Shown: positions 11,042-21,767, numbered from the stretch's first letter. The stretch: 64,000 nt of DNA from Novakomyces olei (GCA_016906335.1 JADEYG010000001.1:1178001-1242000), one strand, 5' to 3'. Program-made: numbers and translations. Notes: generated from the sequence alone by a model not told the origin.

Positions 11042-14017
11042 TTATTTGTACAGCGACAAAAAGTTTAGGTACATATTTGTCAGGTCTGTTTCTGTATCAG
11101 CATTAGCAGAAAGAGCATTAGCCAAAGCGTCTGCGGATACGAGGGAGGAGGCAGCTCCGCCTGAACCTGATTCAGGCTGGTCTTCTTGAACACTGCCACC
11201 CGTTTCCGGCTCAACACGTAAGAGCGAGTGCTCTTGTTCATCTTGGCCAATCTTTTCTACCGTCTTTAACTCGGGAATAAAAGGCACCAGCGACTCTTCC
11301 TTGCGTAACAGCACTGAATCCCTCCCACTCGACGGCTCTGCTGCCTTGTAGTAGAGGCTGATATCTCCGTGGAGATAAAACACTGCAAATGCAGTTTTAC
11401 TTATTCCCGGCAGAGAGCAGGCGACAATGCCTGCAATCGATCGGGAATTGCCGGCATGGAAAAGGGCAACAGGCGAGGCCGGATCGTAGACAGTAAAGTA
11501 ATTCTCCTTTTTGCTGTTGCAGCCAACAGCGACACAGGTTCCAGCCGCGTCTACAGCGAGAGTCCAGGCTCCGAGGGAAGCTGAAGTAGAAGGCATATCC
11601 ACAATCCATCGAGGAGACATGGCGCAAATGTCCCAGGAAACGATAGATCGCTCAGTGACCATCATGAGACTCGTCTCGCTGCCACAGAGGGCCAAGCGTC
11701 GGATACGCGTTGTGACTGCACCAGCAATAAACTGCACTAGTGAGCAGGTCGTATAGTCAACAAAGCAAATGTCACAGTCTACACTAAAACAGAGCAGTGA
11801 ATAGTCTGCACTAAAGGCGAGAGCTGCTCGAACAGTACTATGCCGAGCTCGACGTGGGTGACGAATCACACGGACGGCTCTGTACCCGCCTCCATTCCGT
11901 GGACCTCCCTTTTCAGATTCGATATTGGTCCTTTCTTTATCAGATCCGATCTTTTCTTTATCAGATCCGATCTTTTCTTTATCAGATCCGATCCTTTCTT
12001 TATCAGATCCGATTTTTTTAGCAGACCTGAATCTGTCTCTTGCCGGCAGCCAAACACGGAGACAGCCACTGCTGGCAACACTAACAAAACCATCGCCGTC
12101 GTCGCTCTCGAGCCCCAAGACACGGCAGTCACGACCGTGTGGGTGATCCACTCGGGTCAGCAACTGCCATTGCTGCCCAGAATCAAGCACCCAAAACTTC
12201 AAGTGTGATTCTACTGAAGAGCTATTGCTGCTGTTGCTGCTTTCTTGATCTCTCCATTCGTCATACGTGGCCATACGCGTACCCGCAGTGTTTACGGCTA
12301 TTAATTTTACATCTGGTTCACGTACAGGGACGTTATTACGACCCGCAAATTCAGTGTGCAGGGCCCTTGAAGTCTGCAACCGGCCAACCTGCCGTTCCTG
12401 AAGCAAATCGTACATTTGCACAGCCGAACCAGAACCGGAACCGGAACCGGAGCCGCCGAGCAGAAACGTGCAGTTTTCATAGCAGCAAACAGGGGTACCA
12501 TACTTTACCGGGTGGCATCCACGAATTTCACACCTTAACCCTAAATCCACAGCGTCAACAAGCTTACACGAATTATCGGCCAGCAGTACAGCATAGCCGA
12601 GGTTGTCATTCTGCACTACAACGCGCAAGATGGGGGCTCCGAGTCGGGGAAGAAACTGCTTCATGTTTGTTTCCATTTGCCAGAGAACAAGAGTCCCCTC
12701 ACTTCCACCGCTGAGCAAATAGGATCCATTAAGAGCAAATTGCAGAGTCGATATAGGCTGAGCGTGCCAGTGCAGAGTGCGCTCCAGCCTAATCTCATCT
12801 TCGCTTGATCCCTTTTCCGGGTTTCCATCCTCCGTATCGTTAATGCCCTTAACATGGCTCCTTTTTCTAAATGGATCAGAGTAGATGATGATCTTGCCTT
12901 CCTCGTCTCCGCAGGCCAACAGGTCTGCAGTAGCAGCAAAAGCAGTAACACTATGGCCGAGTTCGTGGACACGGAAAGTCCAGCCGCCTCTACTGCCACT
13001 GCTGCTGGAAGAAGACCGTCGAAGGGCAAGAAATCTTCGTGAGCCCTGTACAATAATCCTGTCATCCTGAACGACTTGCAGACCCACAATAGGGCCACGC
13101 ATATAAGCCCGCTGCTTCAGTTCAAGTCGGTTACCCGCCAATTTGCCTTGCAGCAGTTCAAACGTGTTTGCAGTATTTGTATTTGTATTTGCATTAGAAT
13201 TAGCAATTGTATTTGCACTTGCATTTGCATTAGAATTAGCTATTGCATTTGCATTTGTATTATTTGTAGTATTGTTGGATGCAACTGTATTATCGGCAGA
13301 GGCACTGTCGCCCACATTACCGGCCATACTGGCCCCGTTAACAGTGGGCTCTGCTGGCTTAGAAGCCTGCTGAGCCAAAACAGTGACAAGCCTTTCGCCT
13401 ATATGCATACGTACAGGCTTGCAAGCTGCCGGTAGAGCAATTTCCTCGACTTGGCTCCCGTCTGTCCAATCATAGACGTGTATTCGGCCCGCCAGGCAGG
13501 CGACCCATACACGAAACGGATTCGTTCCGTCCAGCGCTGCACAAGCAATGTCTCCAGCACAAAAGATCTTTTGCAGGTGCGATCCTGTATCGGCAGCGTA
13601 CACATTGATCACTGACCTCGTCGGAATCAGCACGTACCGGTTTTGCATGGCGAATATAGGTGAATGCTCAGTCAGAGGAGCCGCTGAGCTTTTCCGTAAC
13701 TTCCAGTTTGCCGAAATGCCATTCGCTGAAACAGTCGCTAAATCAGGCGCAATAGACGTCAAAAGACGCGAATGCGATCGGGCCGATTTTGAAGTCGGAT
13801 GCTGTTTGGGAGAATGCAGAGATTTGGGAGATTTGGGAGATTTAAAAGATTTTAATGGCGAATCTTTTGCCTTTCGATCTGGTGTGTCCCCGTTGACATT
13901 AGCAGACGCCGATCTGTACGGCGACACATTTTGCTCGCCGCTTTTCCGTCGCTGAGTGCGCGGCAGACGTGCGTTTCCATTGTGCCCGTTTGCCAACGAC
14001 TCTTTATGCGTCGGCAT
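11042..14017 (-). CDS. UTP17: UTP17/WDR75-like WD40 protein of the small-subunit processome
   Basis: A single exon encodes about 991 residues. WDR75/Nan1 (UTP17) is part of the t-UTP/UtpA complex, which drives rRNA transcription and early 18S processing in the nucleolus. Family hallmarks are the opening propeller segment (FAMQNRYVLIPTRSVINVY), the WHAQPISTLQFALNGSYLLSGG strand pair and the FLPRLGAPI motif that follows. The N-terminus has basic SPK repeats (KSPKSPKSLHSPK), typical of a nucleolar protein. There are two species-specific low-complexity inserts: an Asn/Ala run (ANSNANASANT) and four copies of a KIGSDKE heptad. The ATG at 14017 is used because the frame upstream has only TTG. The gene is divergent from RPB10 and shares a 234-bp promoter with a telobox-like motif. 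Function in ribosome synthesis is inferred from the family. Confidence 0.85.
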   Translation of the reverse strand: MPTHKESLANGHNGNARLPRTQRRKSGEQNVSPYRSASANVNGDTPDRKAKDSPLKSFKSPKSPKSLHSPKQHPTSKSARSHSRLLTSIAPDLATVSANGISANWKLRKSSAAPLTEHSPIFAMQNRYVLIPTRSVINVYAADTGSHLQKIFCAGDIACAALDGTNPFRVWVACLAGRIHVYDWTDGSQVEEIALPAACKPVRMHIGERLVTVLAQQASKPAEPTVNGASMAGNVGDSASADNTVASNNTTNNTNANAIANSNANASANTIANSNANTNTNTANTFELLQGKLAGNRLELKQRAYMRGPIVGLQVVQDDRIIVQGSRRFLALRRSSSSSSGSRGGWTFRVHELGHSVTAFAATADLLACGDEEGKIIIYSDPFRKRSHVKGINDTEDGNPEKGSSEDEIRLERTLHWHAQPISTLQFALNGSYLLSGGSEGTLVLWQMETNMKQFLPRLGAPILRVVVQNDNLGYAVLLADNSCKLVDAVDLGLRCEIRGCHPVKYGTPVCCYENCTFLLGGSGSGSGSGSAVQMYDLLQERQVGRLQTSRALHTEFAGRNNVPVREPDVKLIAVNTAGTRMATYDEWRDQESSNSSNSSSVESHLKFWVLDSGQQWQLLTRVDHPHGRDCRVLGLESDDGDGFVSVASSGCLRVWLPARDRFRSAKKIGSDKERIGSDKEKIGSDKEKIGSDKERTNIESEKGGPRNGGGYRAVRVIRHPRRARHSTVRAALAFSADYSLLCFSVDCDICFVDYTTCSLVQFIAGAVTTRIRRLALCGSETSLMMVTERSIVSWDICAMSPRWIVDMPSTSASLGAWTLAVDAAGTCVAVGCNSKKENYFTVYDPASPVALFHAGNSRSIAGIVACSLPGISKTAFAVFYLHGDISLYYKAAEPSSGRDSVLLRKEESLVPFIPELKTVEKIGQDEQEHSLLRVEPETGGSVQEDQPESGSGGAASSLVSADALANALSANADTETDLTNMYLNFLSLYK
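11928..12012. repeat. 21-bp coding minisatellite (KIGSDKE) in UTP17
   Basis: Four near-identical 21-bp units (complement of CTTTATCAGATCCGATCTTTT) encode four KIGSDKE heptads in a linker of the UTP17 protein. Confidence 0.85.
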
Positions 14018-14103
14018 TGCCAAACGACTTTCTGCTTTTTTTTTTTTTTTTGGCGAATATATTTGATAGGAACTATCTGGTAAAAGTACATATTACAAGG
14101 ACT

Positions 14104-14105
14104 AC

Positions 14106-14141
<36 letters not shown>
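14104..14141. repeat. (TAT)n microsatellite in the UTP17/RPB10 promoter
   Basis: About twelve ATT/TAT units lie between the two divergent genes, just before the telobox-like pair. Confidence 0.85.
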
Positions 14142-14157
14142 GATTGTAATAATGTCA

Positions 14158-14177
14158 GGGTTAGTTAGGGTTAGTTA
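14158..14177. promoter_or_regulatory. Telobox-like pair in the UTP17/RPB10 bidirectional promoter
   Basis: Two tandem GGGTTAGTTA units lie about 75 bp before the RPB10 ATG and 140 bp before the UTP17 ATG. Both genes serve rRNA production or shared RNA polymerase function, which fits a ribosome-biogenesis regulatory site. The role is inferred. Confidence 0.6.
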
Positions 14178-14251
14178 AATAGTCGCGGGCTCAAATTTTC
14201 GTTGTAAATAAACAGATCAAATCTTGAACCTTGCCAAAGCCGAACAGCGCT

Positions 14252-14473
14252 ATGATTATTCCGGTGCGCTGTTTTTCTTGCGGTAAAGTCATCGGGGACA
14301 AGTGGGATGCGTACTTGGATCTGTTGCAGCAGGACGAGACGGAGGGCGATGCCTTGGATAAATTAGGACTGCGGCGGTACTGTTGTCGGCGAATGGTCTT
14401 GACCCATGTGGATCTTATTGAAAAACTATTGAGCTATAATCGTACGATCTCATTGATTTGCACAGTCGGCTAA
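14252..14473 (+). CDS. RPB10: RPB10, small zinc subunit shared by RNA polymerases I, II and III
   Basis: This single-exon gene encodes 73 residues starting [18 protein letters not shown], the near-invariant Rpb10 N-terminus. The CFSC and CC zinc ligands (RYCCRRM), the [11 protein letters not shown] stretch and HVDLIEKLL are all present. The subunit sits in the assembly platform of all three nuclear RNA polymerases. The C-terminus departs from the usual YNPL ending: after SYN it reads [10 protein letters not shown]. This may be natural variation of a poorly conserved tail. The start is fixed by the conserved MIIP. A telobox-like pair lies just upstream. Confidence 0.95.
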   Translation: MIIPVRCFSCGKVIGDKWDAYLDLLQQDETEGDALDKLGLRRYCCRRMVLTHVDLIEKLLSYNRTISLICTVG

Positions 14474-15868
14474 TAAAACAGCTCTTTCTAAACAGCGGGG
14501 TTATTGACGGGTCCGCTGGGTTAATCAGGCGCGAGAGATATGGATCTTTGGGCTGCCTTGTATTTTTTTTTTAATTAAAAATTAACGGAAAAGCAAAAGT
14601 TGAGGGGCGAATGTTTGCGCAACGTTTAGTAATGGAATTTTAAAGTATAAATGGAACAGATGGATGGATGGATTGATGGATGCCTTTACAACATTTTAAA
14701 ACATTTCAAACCGTTCTACTGGCCTTGTATGCCTCTCTAGTACAGCCGTCGTCACAAACCAAAGAATTACTATGAATCTAGATAAGAGCAAATCTGGTGG
14801 GCCATTACTGGCTCTTGCCGTTGCTGCTGAGAATGCTTAAAAAATCAATCAAACAACCGCTCATCGAAAGGGTATCAAATGAATAATAAATCCAGTAATT
14901 TCCTTTGCTTGGTGATACTAGCGCCTTTAACCTAGACTGAAAAAGTTTCCATCCGTACAATCTGCCTCTAAAACTGGATCGTTGCCGTCGTAATAACATT
15001 TGCCATTGCCGGGGAGCCCGCCGAGAGCCTCGTCTTTGTCTCCACAGTTTTATTCCAACCCACATTCGCAGCCACAATTATTAGCCACTCTCGCAAAATC
15101 AAACACTCTCCACTACAGCCACGTCACAGCCTGCTCAGACATTATCCTATCCCCACGTCTTCCTAGATCGACGCAGGCTCAGACGCCGAAAGAGCAGAGC
15201 CATAGCACAGTCGCACAGCTAAACACGCTACACTCTTGCATCAAAGCCATAACAGCCGCAAGCAAAGCCTCATCCGCTCCCATACTAATCCCCAATATTC
15301 CTAGGAAAAACACAGATCAAAGTAGGGTCGCAGACGCAGCTATTGCTCGCAGCCCGTAACAGCAGTCGCTCCTACTCCCAAGCTCACAGCCGCCATTCAT
15401 CGCCACTTTCAAAGCCTCCGGAACCAGCAACGTTTCGCGAAAACGTGCCAAAACTCAGAGCCTCAATCGCAGTAGAACGCAGCCGTTTTGCCCAGTTGTT
15501 AAAAGCAGTCAGATGAAGATTAAACATGATTAAAAGCGCAACTTTAAACGCAGCCATTTATGAAGAGTAAACCAAAGTCGCAAGTGCAGCCATAAAAGGG
15601 CCATAAAAGGGTCATAAAAGGGTCATAAAAGGGCTATAAAAGACCCACAAGGCCCACTGAAATAAAGGCCGTTGGTATAACCTCGACACAGCCAAACAAC
15701 CCCCCAACAAACTCGTGCAATACCAGCCCGACAGGCCCGGCAAACTCTGTAGTTTGTTATCAAACAGCAAAAAACCAGCCTTTAAAAAAAGCCCAAATCA
15801 CCAGACACTAGTCTAATCCATCCACCAACGGCCAAACCGTCGCCTCTTCTCAACCAAGCATCAGTGTA
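14474..15868. other. 1.4 kb convergent intergenic region with a G-poor plus strand
   Basis: The region lies between the 3' ends of RPB10 and CDC20. From about 15000 to 15860 the plus strand is rich in C and A and poor in G, with many CAGCC/GCAGC words. It contains a frame without ATG (15000-15359) that is Ser/Ala/Pro-rich and matches nothing I know. An 11-bp tandem repeat sits at 15591-15645. I cannot support a gene here. Confidence 0.5.
15591..15645. repeat. 11-bp tandem repeat CATAAAAGGGN
   Basis: Nearly five consecutive copies of CATAAAAGGG followed by C or T, in the intergenic region 3' of CDC20. Confidence 0.85.
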
Positions 15869-17443
15869 TTACCGGATCATCATACACTTTTCAAACTCCT
15901 CCTTCCCAGCACGGCCACTAGCTCCTCCCTGAGCAGGCACATGCTTCTTCTCGCGGCCCCAGACTTTAAAAAACTTGAGATTCTCGTCAGCAGCGGCAGT
16001 CGCGAGTGTCTGCCCGTCCGGCGACAAGCACGAGTGCAGTACTCTGCTCTCGTGAGCCGGAATATCAATCTGCTTTTGAACTTTTGACCCATAAGACCAG
16101 ACGCTAATCTGATTGTCCGGCCACCCGTGTGTGGAGACACACTCCCTGTGAGTCTGCGACCACCGCAGACTCGTTACTTGGCTGCCAGTATTGGCCGTTT
16201 GCACACGGGCCCCCGTGGTTGTATTCCACCAGTTTATAGTACGGTCGGCACTGCCTCCGCCGGTGCAGAGCAGGTTAACCTGCCAGGGGCACCAGCTGAG
16301 AGCCTTGACTGCGGCCGTATGATTTGTCTTTGTAAACTTTGGCACAGACGTGCGAGCGTCCCAAATGCAGACAATATTGTCGTTCCCACCAGAGGCTAAT
16401 TGCGATCCGTCAGAGCGCCAATCTAAACCGCAAACTTCGGCTCTGTGCTCATTGAACTCTGAGACTTTATGCTCTCGCACTCGCACATCGTGGTTGTGAA
16501 TTGCTCCATCACGGCTGCCAGAGGAGAGCATATGCTTGTCCCAAGACATTACGCCTACTCGGGCACTGTGGCCATGCATTGTCCGTAAACTAGACATCGT
16601 TTCCACGTCCCAAATCTGTACAGCGCCATCGCCAGTGCCGACAGAGAGGTAACTCCCATCCCTCGACCATCGCAGAGAGGAAACGTACGTGTCCTGACCC
16701 GTCTCCATCAACGAGGCAACAGAGCCAGAACTGGCGTTCCAAATGTACACTGCCTGGTCCAGGCCAATAGCGACTTGGTTGCCGATAGACCAGTCGAGCA
16801 GATTGAGGTAGTAGTCGTCCACCAGGCCGGGAGCGTCCAGTACTCGCTCTGGCGTAGTCGATATTTTACGTCTGTTTGCCGATACTTGTGCCGCTGGCTT
16901 GAGCGGCCGATTGTACTGGCTCTGCAGGGAAACGGGTCTGCGGGACTCTGGCGCAGTTGGTTTAAAGGACAGAATACGCGTGTTTATCGCCAAGCCACAG
17001 GCTTCCGCTACGGAACGCGTATAATCACGCTGTTCGTCTTCGCACGTGACTTTACGTGCAGTCGTGTCCATATGTGCCGTCACTGCCGCCCCGGAGCCGT
17101 CGGCGGATATAAACCGATCGGCCCGACTCTGCCTGTTTCGGCCCGATAGCTGTGGCTGTGGCTGTGGCTGAGGCTGAGGCTGTGGGTGCGACTGCCGTTT
17201 AGGCGACGACAATGGACCCGTACCCGTCAGCGTAAAATCAGAGTGCACAACGTCCAGACGGTACTGCACCGGCGAGCGCAGATGGATGCCTCCAGACTTG
17301 GCAAAGGCGGAAGGCCGTTTACGCTCAGAGAGCTGAAGCCGGCCAAAGCTCTGCGCCGCCGCTGCTCGAGGCGTGAGCGGCGAAGCCGGCCGTGAAGACG
17401 GCCGTGATGTAGCGTTTGTAGGTTTTTGAGGTGTAGAAAACAT
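15869..17443 (-). CDS. CDC20: CDC20/SLP1-type WD40 activator of the anaphase-promoting complex
   Basis: This intronless gene encodes 524 residues. The pre-propeller segment ILSFKPTAPESRRPVSL...YNRPLKP and the seven WD40 repeats from about 210 to 490 (GHSARVGVMSW, EHRAEVCGLDWRSDGSQLASGG, HTAAVKALSWCPW) are typical of Cdc20 rather than Cdh1. The protein ends in Ile-Arg, the IR tail that docks on the APC/C. It recruits substrates such as cyclin B and securin at the metaphase-anaphase transition. The N-terminal C-box position (residues 109-115) reads DRFISAD instead of DRFIPxR, an unusual loss of the Pro and Arg. A poly-(Gln-Pro) run precedes it. No spindle-checkpoint motifs could be judged with confidence. 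Confidence 0.92.
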   Translation of the reverse strand: MFSTPQKPTNATSRPSSRPASPLTPRAAAAQSFGRLQLSERKRPSAFAKSGGIHLRSPVQYRLDVVHSDFTLTGTGPLSSPKRQSHPQPQPQPQPQPQLSGRNRQSRADRFISADGSGAAVTAHMDTTARKVTCEDEQRDYTRSVAEACGLAINTRILSFKPTAPESRRPVSLQSQYNRPLKPAAQVSANRRKISTTPERVLDAPGLVDDYYLNLLDWSIGNQVAIGLDQAVYIWNASSGSVASLMETGQDTYVSSLRWSRDGSYLSVGTGDGAVQIWDVETMSSLRTMHGHSARVGVMSWDKHMLSSGSRDGAIHNHDVRVREHKVSEFNEHRAEVCGLDWRSDGSQLASGGNDNIVCIWDARTSVPKFTKTNHTAAVKALSWCPWQVNLLCTGGGSADRTINWWNTTTGARVQTANTGSQVTSLRWSQTHRECVSTHGWPDNQISVWSYGSKVQKQIDIPAHESRVLHSCLSPDGQTLATAAADENLKFFKVWGREKKHVPAQGGASGRAGKEEFEKCMMIR

Positions 17444-18597
17444 TTCGAAAATAACGATTACGCAGGTTTAACGAGCGATCTAAAGAGCAATCTAAAGAGC
17501 GGCAGGTCGGACAGCGGAAAGAGAGTGGTAAAGCAAACGGATCAGGGCGCGTAGACGGCAATAGACGGACCAGGCGACCAGCACCTGGATCTTAAAATCT
17601 TTGCGGAATCGGCCAATATAAAAACAAAAACGAAACTGAGAACGAGCAGCAGCCAACAGGGACAAGAGACCAGCTCCGTACCCTGTGCGAAGAGATTGTA
17701 GACTATAAGAACATGTTAGATTCACGGTGACAATGGGTTGGGGGCTTACCTTGTGTTTGGTTGCGTGTTGTTTTCGTCGGGGCCGGCGCTTTATTTATTT
17801 ACTACGCTTGTGAGTCGTTGCCTAGCAACGCGTATATTTCAATTACGTCTTACAAGTAATGTACTAGGAGTGGAAGTAATGTTGCTGCATCACAGCATTA
17901 CAAGTAACGAACTGCAGTATTATTTATTGTTCATTATTTATCACTTATTATACAGTCTCTCTCCGTTTGCTGTCTGGACAATCGGTCACGCTGGACCAGT
18001 GCTGGGTTTTTAAGCAGGCAAAGAATTGCGGCTTGCTGGTCAAAAAGCTATGTATATATAGGCCATAATGTTATGCATGAGGTTCATGTTATCTGCTAAT
18101 GCGGTCTTTGGGGTCTGTCCAGCGAGACGACATTGAAACAGTATTCCTTGTGGGCAGAATAACTAATTATTTTCTGAATATACAGTAGCCTAATCATTTA
18201 TTTGCGCTTTCTATTATGAACTGGAGAATACACGAGAGCAGGTATGAATAAACAGTGGAAACTGTACCGTGAAAGGAGAGAACGGCGACGTATTATTTTA
18301 CAATGAAATATTGTATATATAGTATGTACAGCAAAGTATACGACAAAGTACACCAAAATAGAGTATACGGCTAATATGAATAGACAGTGAACAAACAAGT
18401 AAAAAATAAAATAAAATAAAATAAAATAAAATAAAATAAAATAAAATAAAATAAAATAAAATAAAATAAAATAAAATAAAATAAAATAAAATAAAATAAA
18501 ATAAAATAAAAATAAAAATAAAGTACATATTAGGCAGGCATCGAGTGATACGTACACGTACTACCATTTTCACGAGACATTAGGACGGCAGCAGAGT
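17444..18597. other. 1.15 kb divergent intergenic region between CDC20 and SGT2
   Basis: This region carries the promoters of both genes. I see no coding exon. Its main feature is a long AAAAT array at 18402-18521, ending about 75 bp before the SGT2 ATG. Confidence 0.55.
18402..18521. repeat. (AAAAT)n pentanucleotide array
   Basis: About 22 copies of AAAAT in an almost perfect run upstream of SGT2. Such A-tract arrays may keep promoter DNA free of nucleosomes; that is inference. Confidence 0.95.
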
Positions 18598-19712
18598 ATG
18601 GCGTCCGGGCAAAAAGTAGGCGTGTGTCCAATCATTATTGCTAATGATATGTGCAGGATGTGAAAGAGCATTTGGCCAGCAAAATCATCGATTTCTTGCA
18701 GCAGTCTATGCGCGACGGCAGTGTATCAGAAGACCAAAAGGAATCGCTAGAAGTCGCAGCGCAGTGTATCTCTGACGCGTTCAAAGTGGAAAACGAGCTG
18801 TCTGATCCATCGGAGCAGTCGCTACTACAGATCTTTCAGGTATTTGAGTCCACCAAATCGCGTATGGTAAGATGGCGTTGCATTTACCAGCAACTAAGGC
18901 CTTAGAATGCGTCAGACGTGCCTCCAGCAAATAAAGACGAGGCTGAAAAGTTCAAGTCCGCGGGTAACCAGGCAATGTCTGGCAAGGACTATGATACTGC
19001 TATTGCACAGTACACAAAGGCGCTCGAGCTATTCCCAGACAATGTTATTTACCTATCAAATCGGGCTGCTGCCTACTCACAGGCTTCAAAGTTCGATCTA
19101 GCTGTGCGTGATGCTCGACGGGCAACCGCAATTGATCCTCAGTTTGGCAAAGCCTGGTCCCGTCTGGGTCATGCTCTGTTTGCCAGCGGTGACGTGGCCG
19201 CTGCTCACGAGGCTTACAAGCGTGGGAGCGAAGTTGATCCTTCCAGCGAAATAATGAAGCGGGGATTAGAGACAACGGGGAAGAGACTCGCTGAAAGTGG
19301 CGGAGCTGCTTCTCAAGCGAACCGCTCAGCGTCTCCCGCTGCTAATTCCGCTCCTTCGCCTGGTGGAGGTGGGGGTCTGCCTGATTTAAGCAGTCTCATG
19401 GGGATGTTTGGTGGGGGTAGTGGAGGTGGTGGAGGTGGTGGAGGAGGAATGCCAGATTTGTCGAGTCTGTTACAGAACCCGGCTATTTCGGGTCTTATGC
19501 GGGACATGCAAAATTCGGGTGCTCTCGAGGGCCTCATGAACAATCCGCGAATCCAGGAGGCAATGCAGAACCGTCAAATGCCCAACATCTCTGAGCTCAT
19601 GAGCGACCCTGAGCTTTCTTCTCAAGTAAGGTCTGCAATGGGAGGCTTTATGGGCGGCGGCGCAGGTGCTGGCAACAATGGCGGAAGGGCACAAGGGGGC
19701 AACGATAGTTAG
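18598..19712 (+). CDS. SGT2: SGT2/SGTA-like TPR co-chaperone for tail-anchored proteins
   Basis: Three exons (18598-18615, 18657-18866, 18906-19712) encode 344 residues. Splicing joins MASGQK to DVKEHLASKIIDFLQQ and then NASDVPPANKDEAEKFKSAGN. Residues 1-75 match the Sgt2 homodimerisation domain that binds Get4-Get5. Three TPRs follow at about 90-205 (AEKFKSAGNQAMSGKDYDTA, YSQASKFDLAVRDARRA, GHALFASGDVAAAHEAYKRG). The C-terminus is Gly/Met/Gln-rich with an NNPRIQEAMQNRQM segment, the client-binding region for hydrophobic tails. The protein hands tail-anchored membrane proteins to Get3 and interacts with Hsp70/Hsp90 through the TPRs. Both introns are short (41 and 39 nt). The first exon is only 18 nt but has good flanking sites. 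Confidence 0.92.
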
Positions 19713-20302
19713 ACAGTTTAGCGTTACATAATAGTGCTTTTCAAACTGGGTTTCCATAGTCAATAAAGACATGCTTGGCTCATAGTATGCATTGCTTTTA
19801 CCGTGCAAGAACTCTGTTTATCTCATAGACCCTTAATTTACTACTACTAGCGATGCTTTACTCCATCCTCAGACGTAATGATCTCGCCTCGTGTGTAATA
19901 GTGCGTGCAAGAGTGTAAGTGAAATTTGGCTCATGATCTAGTGCACTTTTATTCGACTTTTTCTGTTTCTCTCTCTTGCTTGATGATCGTTTACCAATTA
20001 GTATTATAGCACGAAGCCTATTAATTCACAGTGTTAGTTATCTAATAGACTTTTTATTATATATACGTTGTGCTAGTGCCTTTTTATTTTATTTTATACC
20101 GATGATTTAACATAGCGATGACACAGGTATATATACATATATATACACATATATAGCAATACTGCTACTTTGTATTAATCACGCTGAGCAGTATCTGTCG
20201 CCGCGTCATCCAGCAAAGGCATAGAAAGACAGTGGACGCGTATAACGAAAAGCTGCTCTTTTAATTAGCACACAATAGCGCTGTGCTGCGCTTTATACCA
20301 AG
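19713..20302. other. 590-bp intergenic region upstream of PUP3, nothing recognised
   Basis: AT-rich DNA with a short TATATACA stretch near 20130-20155, holding the 3' end of SGT2 and the promoter of PUP3. No exon or RNA gene recognised. Confidence 0.5.
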
Positions 20303-21136
20303 ATGAGCAGTATTATGGAGTAAGTTTGGAGCAGGGGAACGATCTACTGACCTCGCAGATACAATGGCGGCTCTTGCGTGGCAATGGTAAGACAAGAATG
20401 ACTATGTCGACCGGATCTAACGCTGCCAGGCTGGAAAAGGCTGTGTCGCAATTGCCTCCGATATGCGTTTAGGCCAGCAATTTCAGACAGTATCAATGAA
20501 CTTTCCAAAGATCTTTCCTATGGGCGAAAAAGTGCAGCTTGGCTTAGCTGGGCTTGCTACAGATGTGATCACGTGGTAAGTGTTTAAAGAGCATTCTCTG
20601 TTAACTGAGCAGCTCTGAGCTGTTCCGATACAAAACGAACCTTTACCGGCTTCGGGAAGAGCGTCCAATCGAACCGTCGACGCTAGCGAATTTGGTCTCT
20701 ACGACTCTGTATGAGCGACGGTAAGCTATTTTAAAATTTCATCTCAAAATATTGGGAACTAAACTTATTCCTAGGTTTGGACCTTATTTCGTTGGGCCCG
20801 TGGTTGCTGGGTTGCATAGCAAAACGAACGAACCTTTTATTTGCGGCTTCGACCAGATTGGATGCATTGATTTTGCAAAAGACTTTATCGTCTCCGGTAC
20901 TGCTGCTGATCAATTATTCGGTACCTGCGAATCGCTTTGGGAGCCGGACCTTGTAAGAAATATTTTATGCTGAAATTTCCTAATTGTTGTAGGAACCAGA
21001 GGATCTCTTTGAAACTATATCACAGGCTTTAATGAGTGCACAGGACCGGGACTGTTTTAGCGGTTGGGGAGCGGTTGTTTACATTATTACGCCCGACAAG
21101 GTGATAAAACGCAGCCTAAAGACGCGCCTCGATTAG
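20303..21136 (+). CDS. PUP3: 20S proteasome subunit beta-3 (PUP3)
   Basis: Six exons (20303-20319, 20359-20386, 20430-20575, 20613-20720, 20775-20952, 20993-21136) join to 206 residues, the normal length for PSMB3/Pup3. The product begins MSSIMEYNGG and contains [37 protein letters not shown], FVIxSGT-type sequence ([14 protein letters not shown]), CESLWEP and [17 protein letters not shown]. All are signatures of the beta3 family. It is a structural, catalytically inactive subunit of the inner beta ring. The five introns are tiny (37-54 nt) with branch sites such as CTGAC five to ten bases from the acceptor. The gene's continuity depends entirely on splicing, and all exon phases match. Confidence 0.95.
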
Positions 21137-21561
21137 AAATTTCAAACAATAATCAAATTGATTTGTGCACACAAGTTTGTCGCAGCTAAAGTCTCGTAGA
21201 GTATTGCACAATGCCAATGGCTAGACAACAGCACAGCTCTACCTGAAAAAGAGATAGATGCCGCACTGTAATACTGAGCTGCTCTCCAGCCTCGCAAACT
21301 GCCAGGCCCTTTTTGCACTATTCATGTAGTTTTGGCAAAGAACGGCTTTTTTGTCACATACCGGCCCATACCTGTCGCACCCGGAATAAAACAGACGACA
21401 AGAAATCGTATTATTAATTGGAAAATGTTGCTAAATTCAGCGAAAAAAAAACTACATTGTTTATAGTTGCAATGTGGACAAACTAAACACATCATTGTAA
21501 TTTTGGTATTTTCTGTCTGCCTTCAATTTGAACAAAACGTAATAGAGGCGACAACGGCATG

Positions 21562-21767
<206 letters not shown>

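Noticed and set aside
15000-15359. A Ser/Ala/Pro-rich frame 3' of CDC20
   Set aside because: It has no ATG and its composition simply follows the G-poor base bias of the region.
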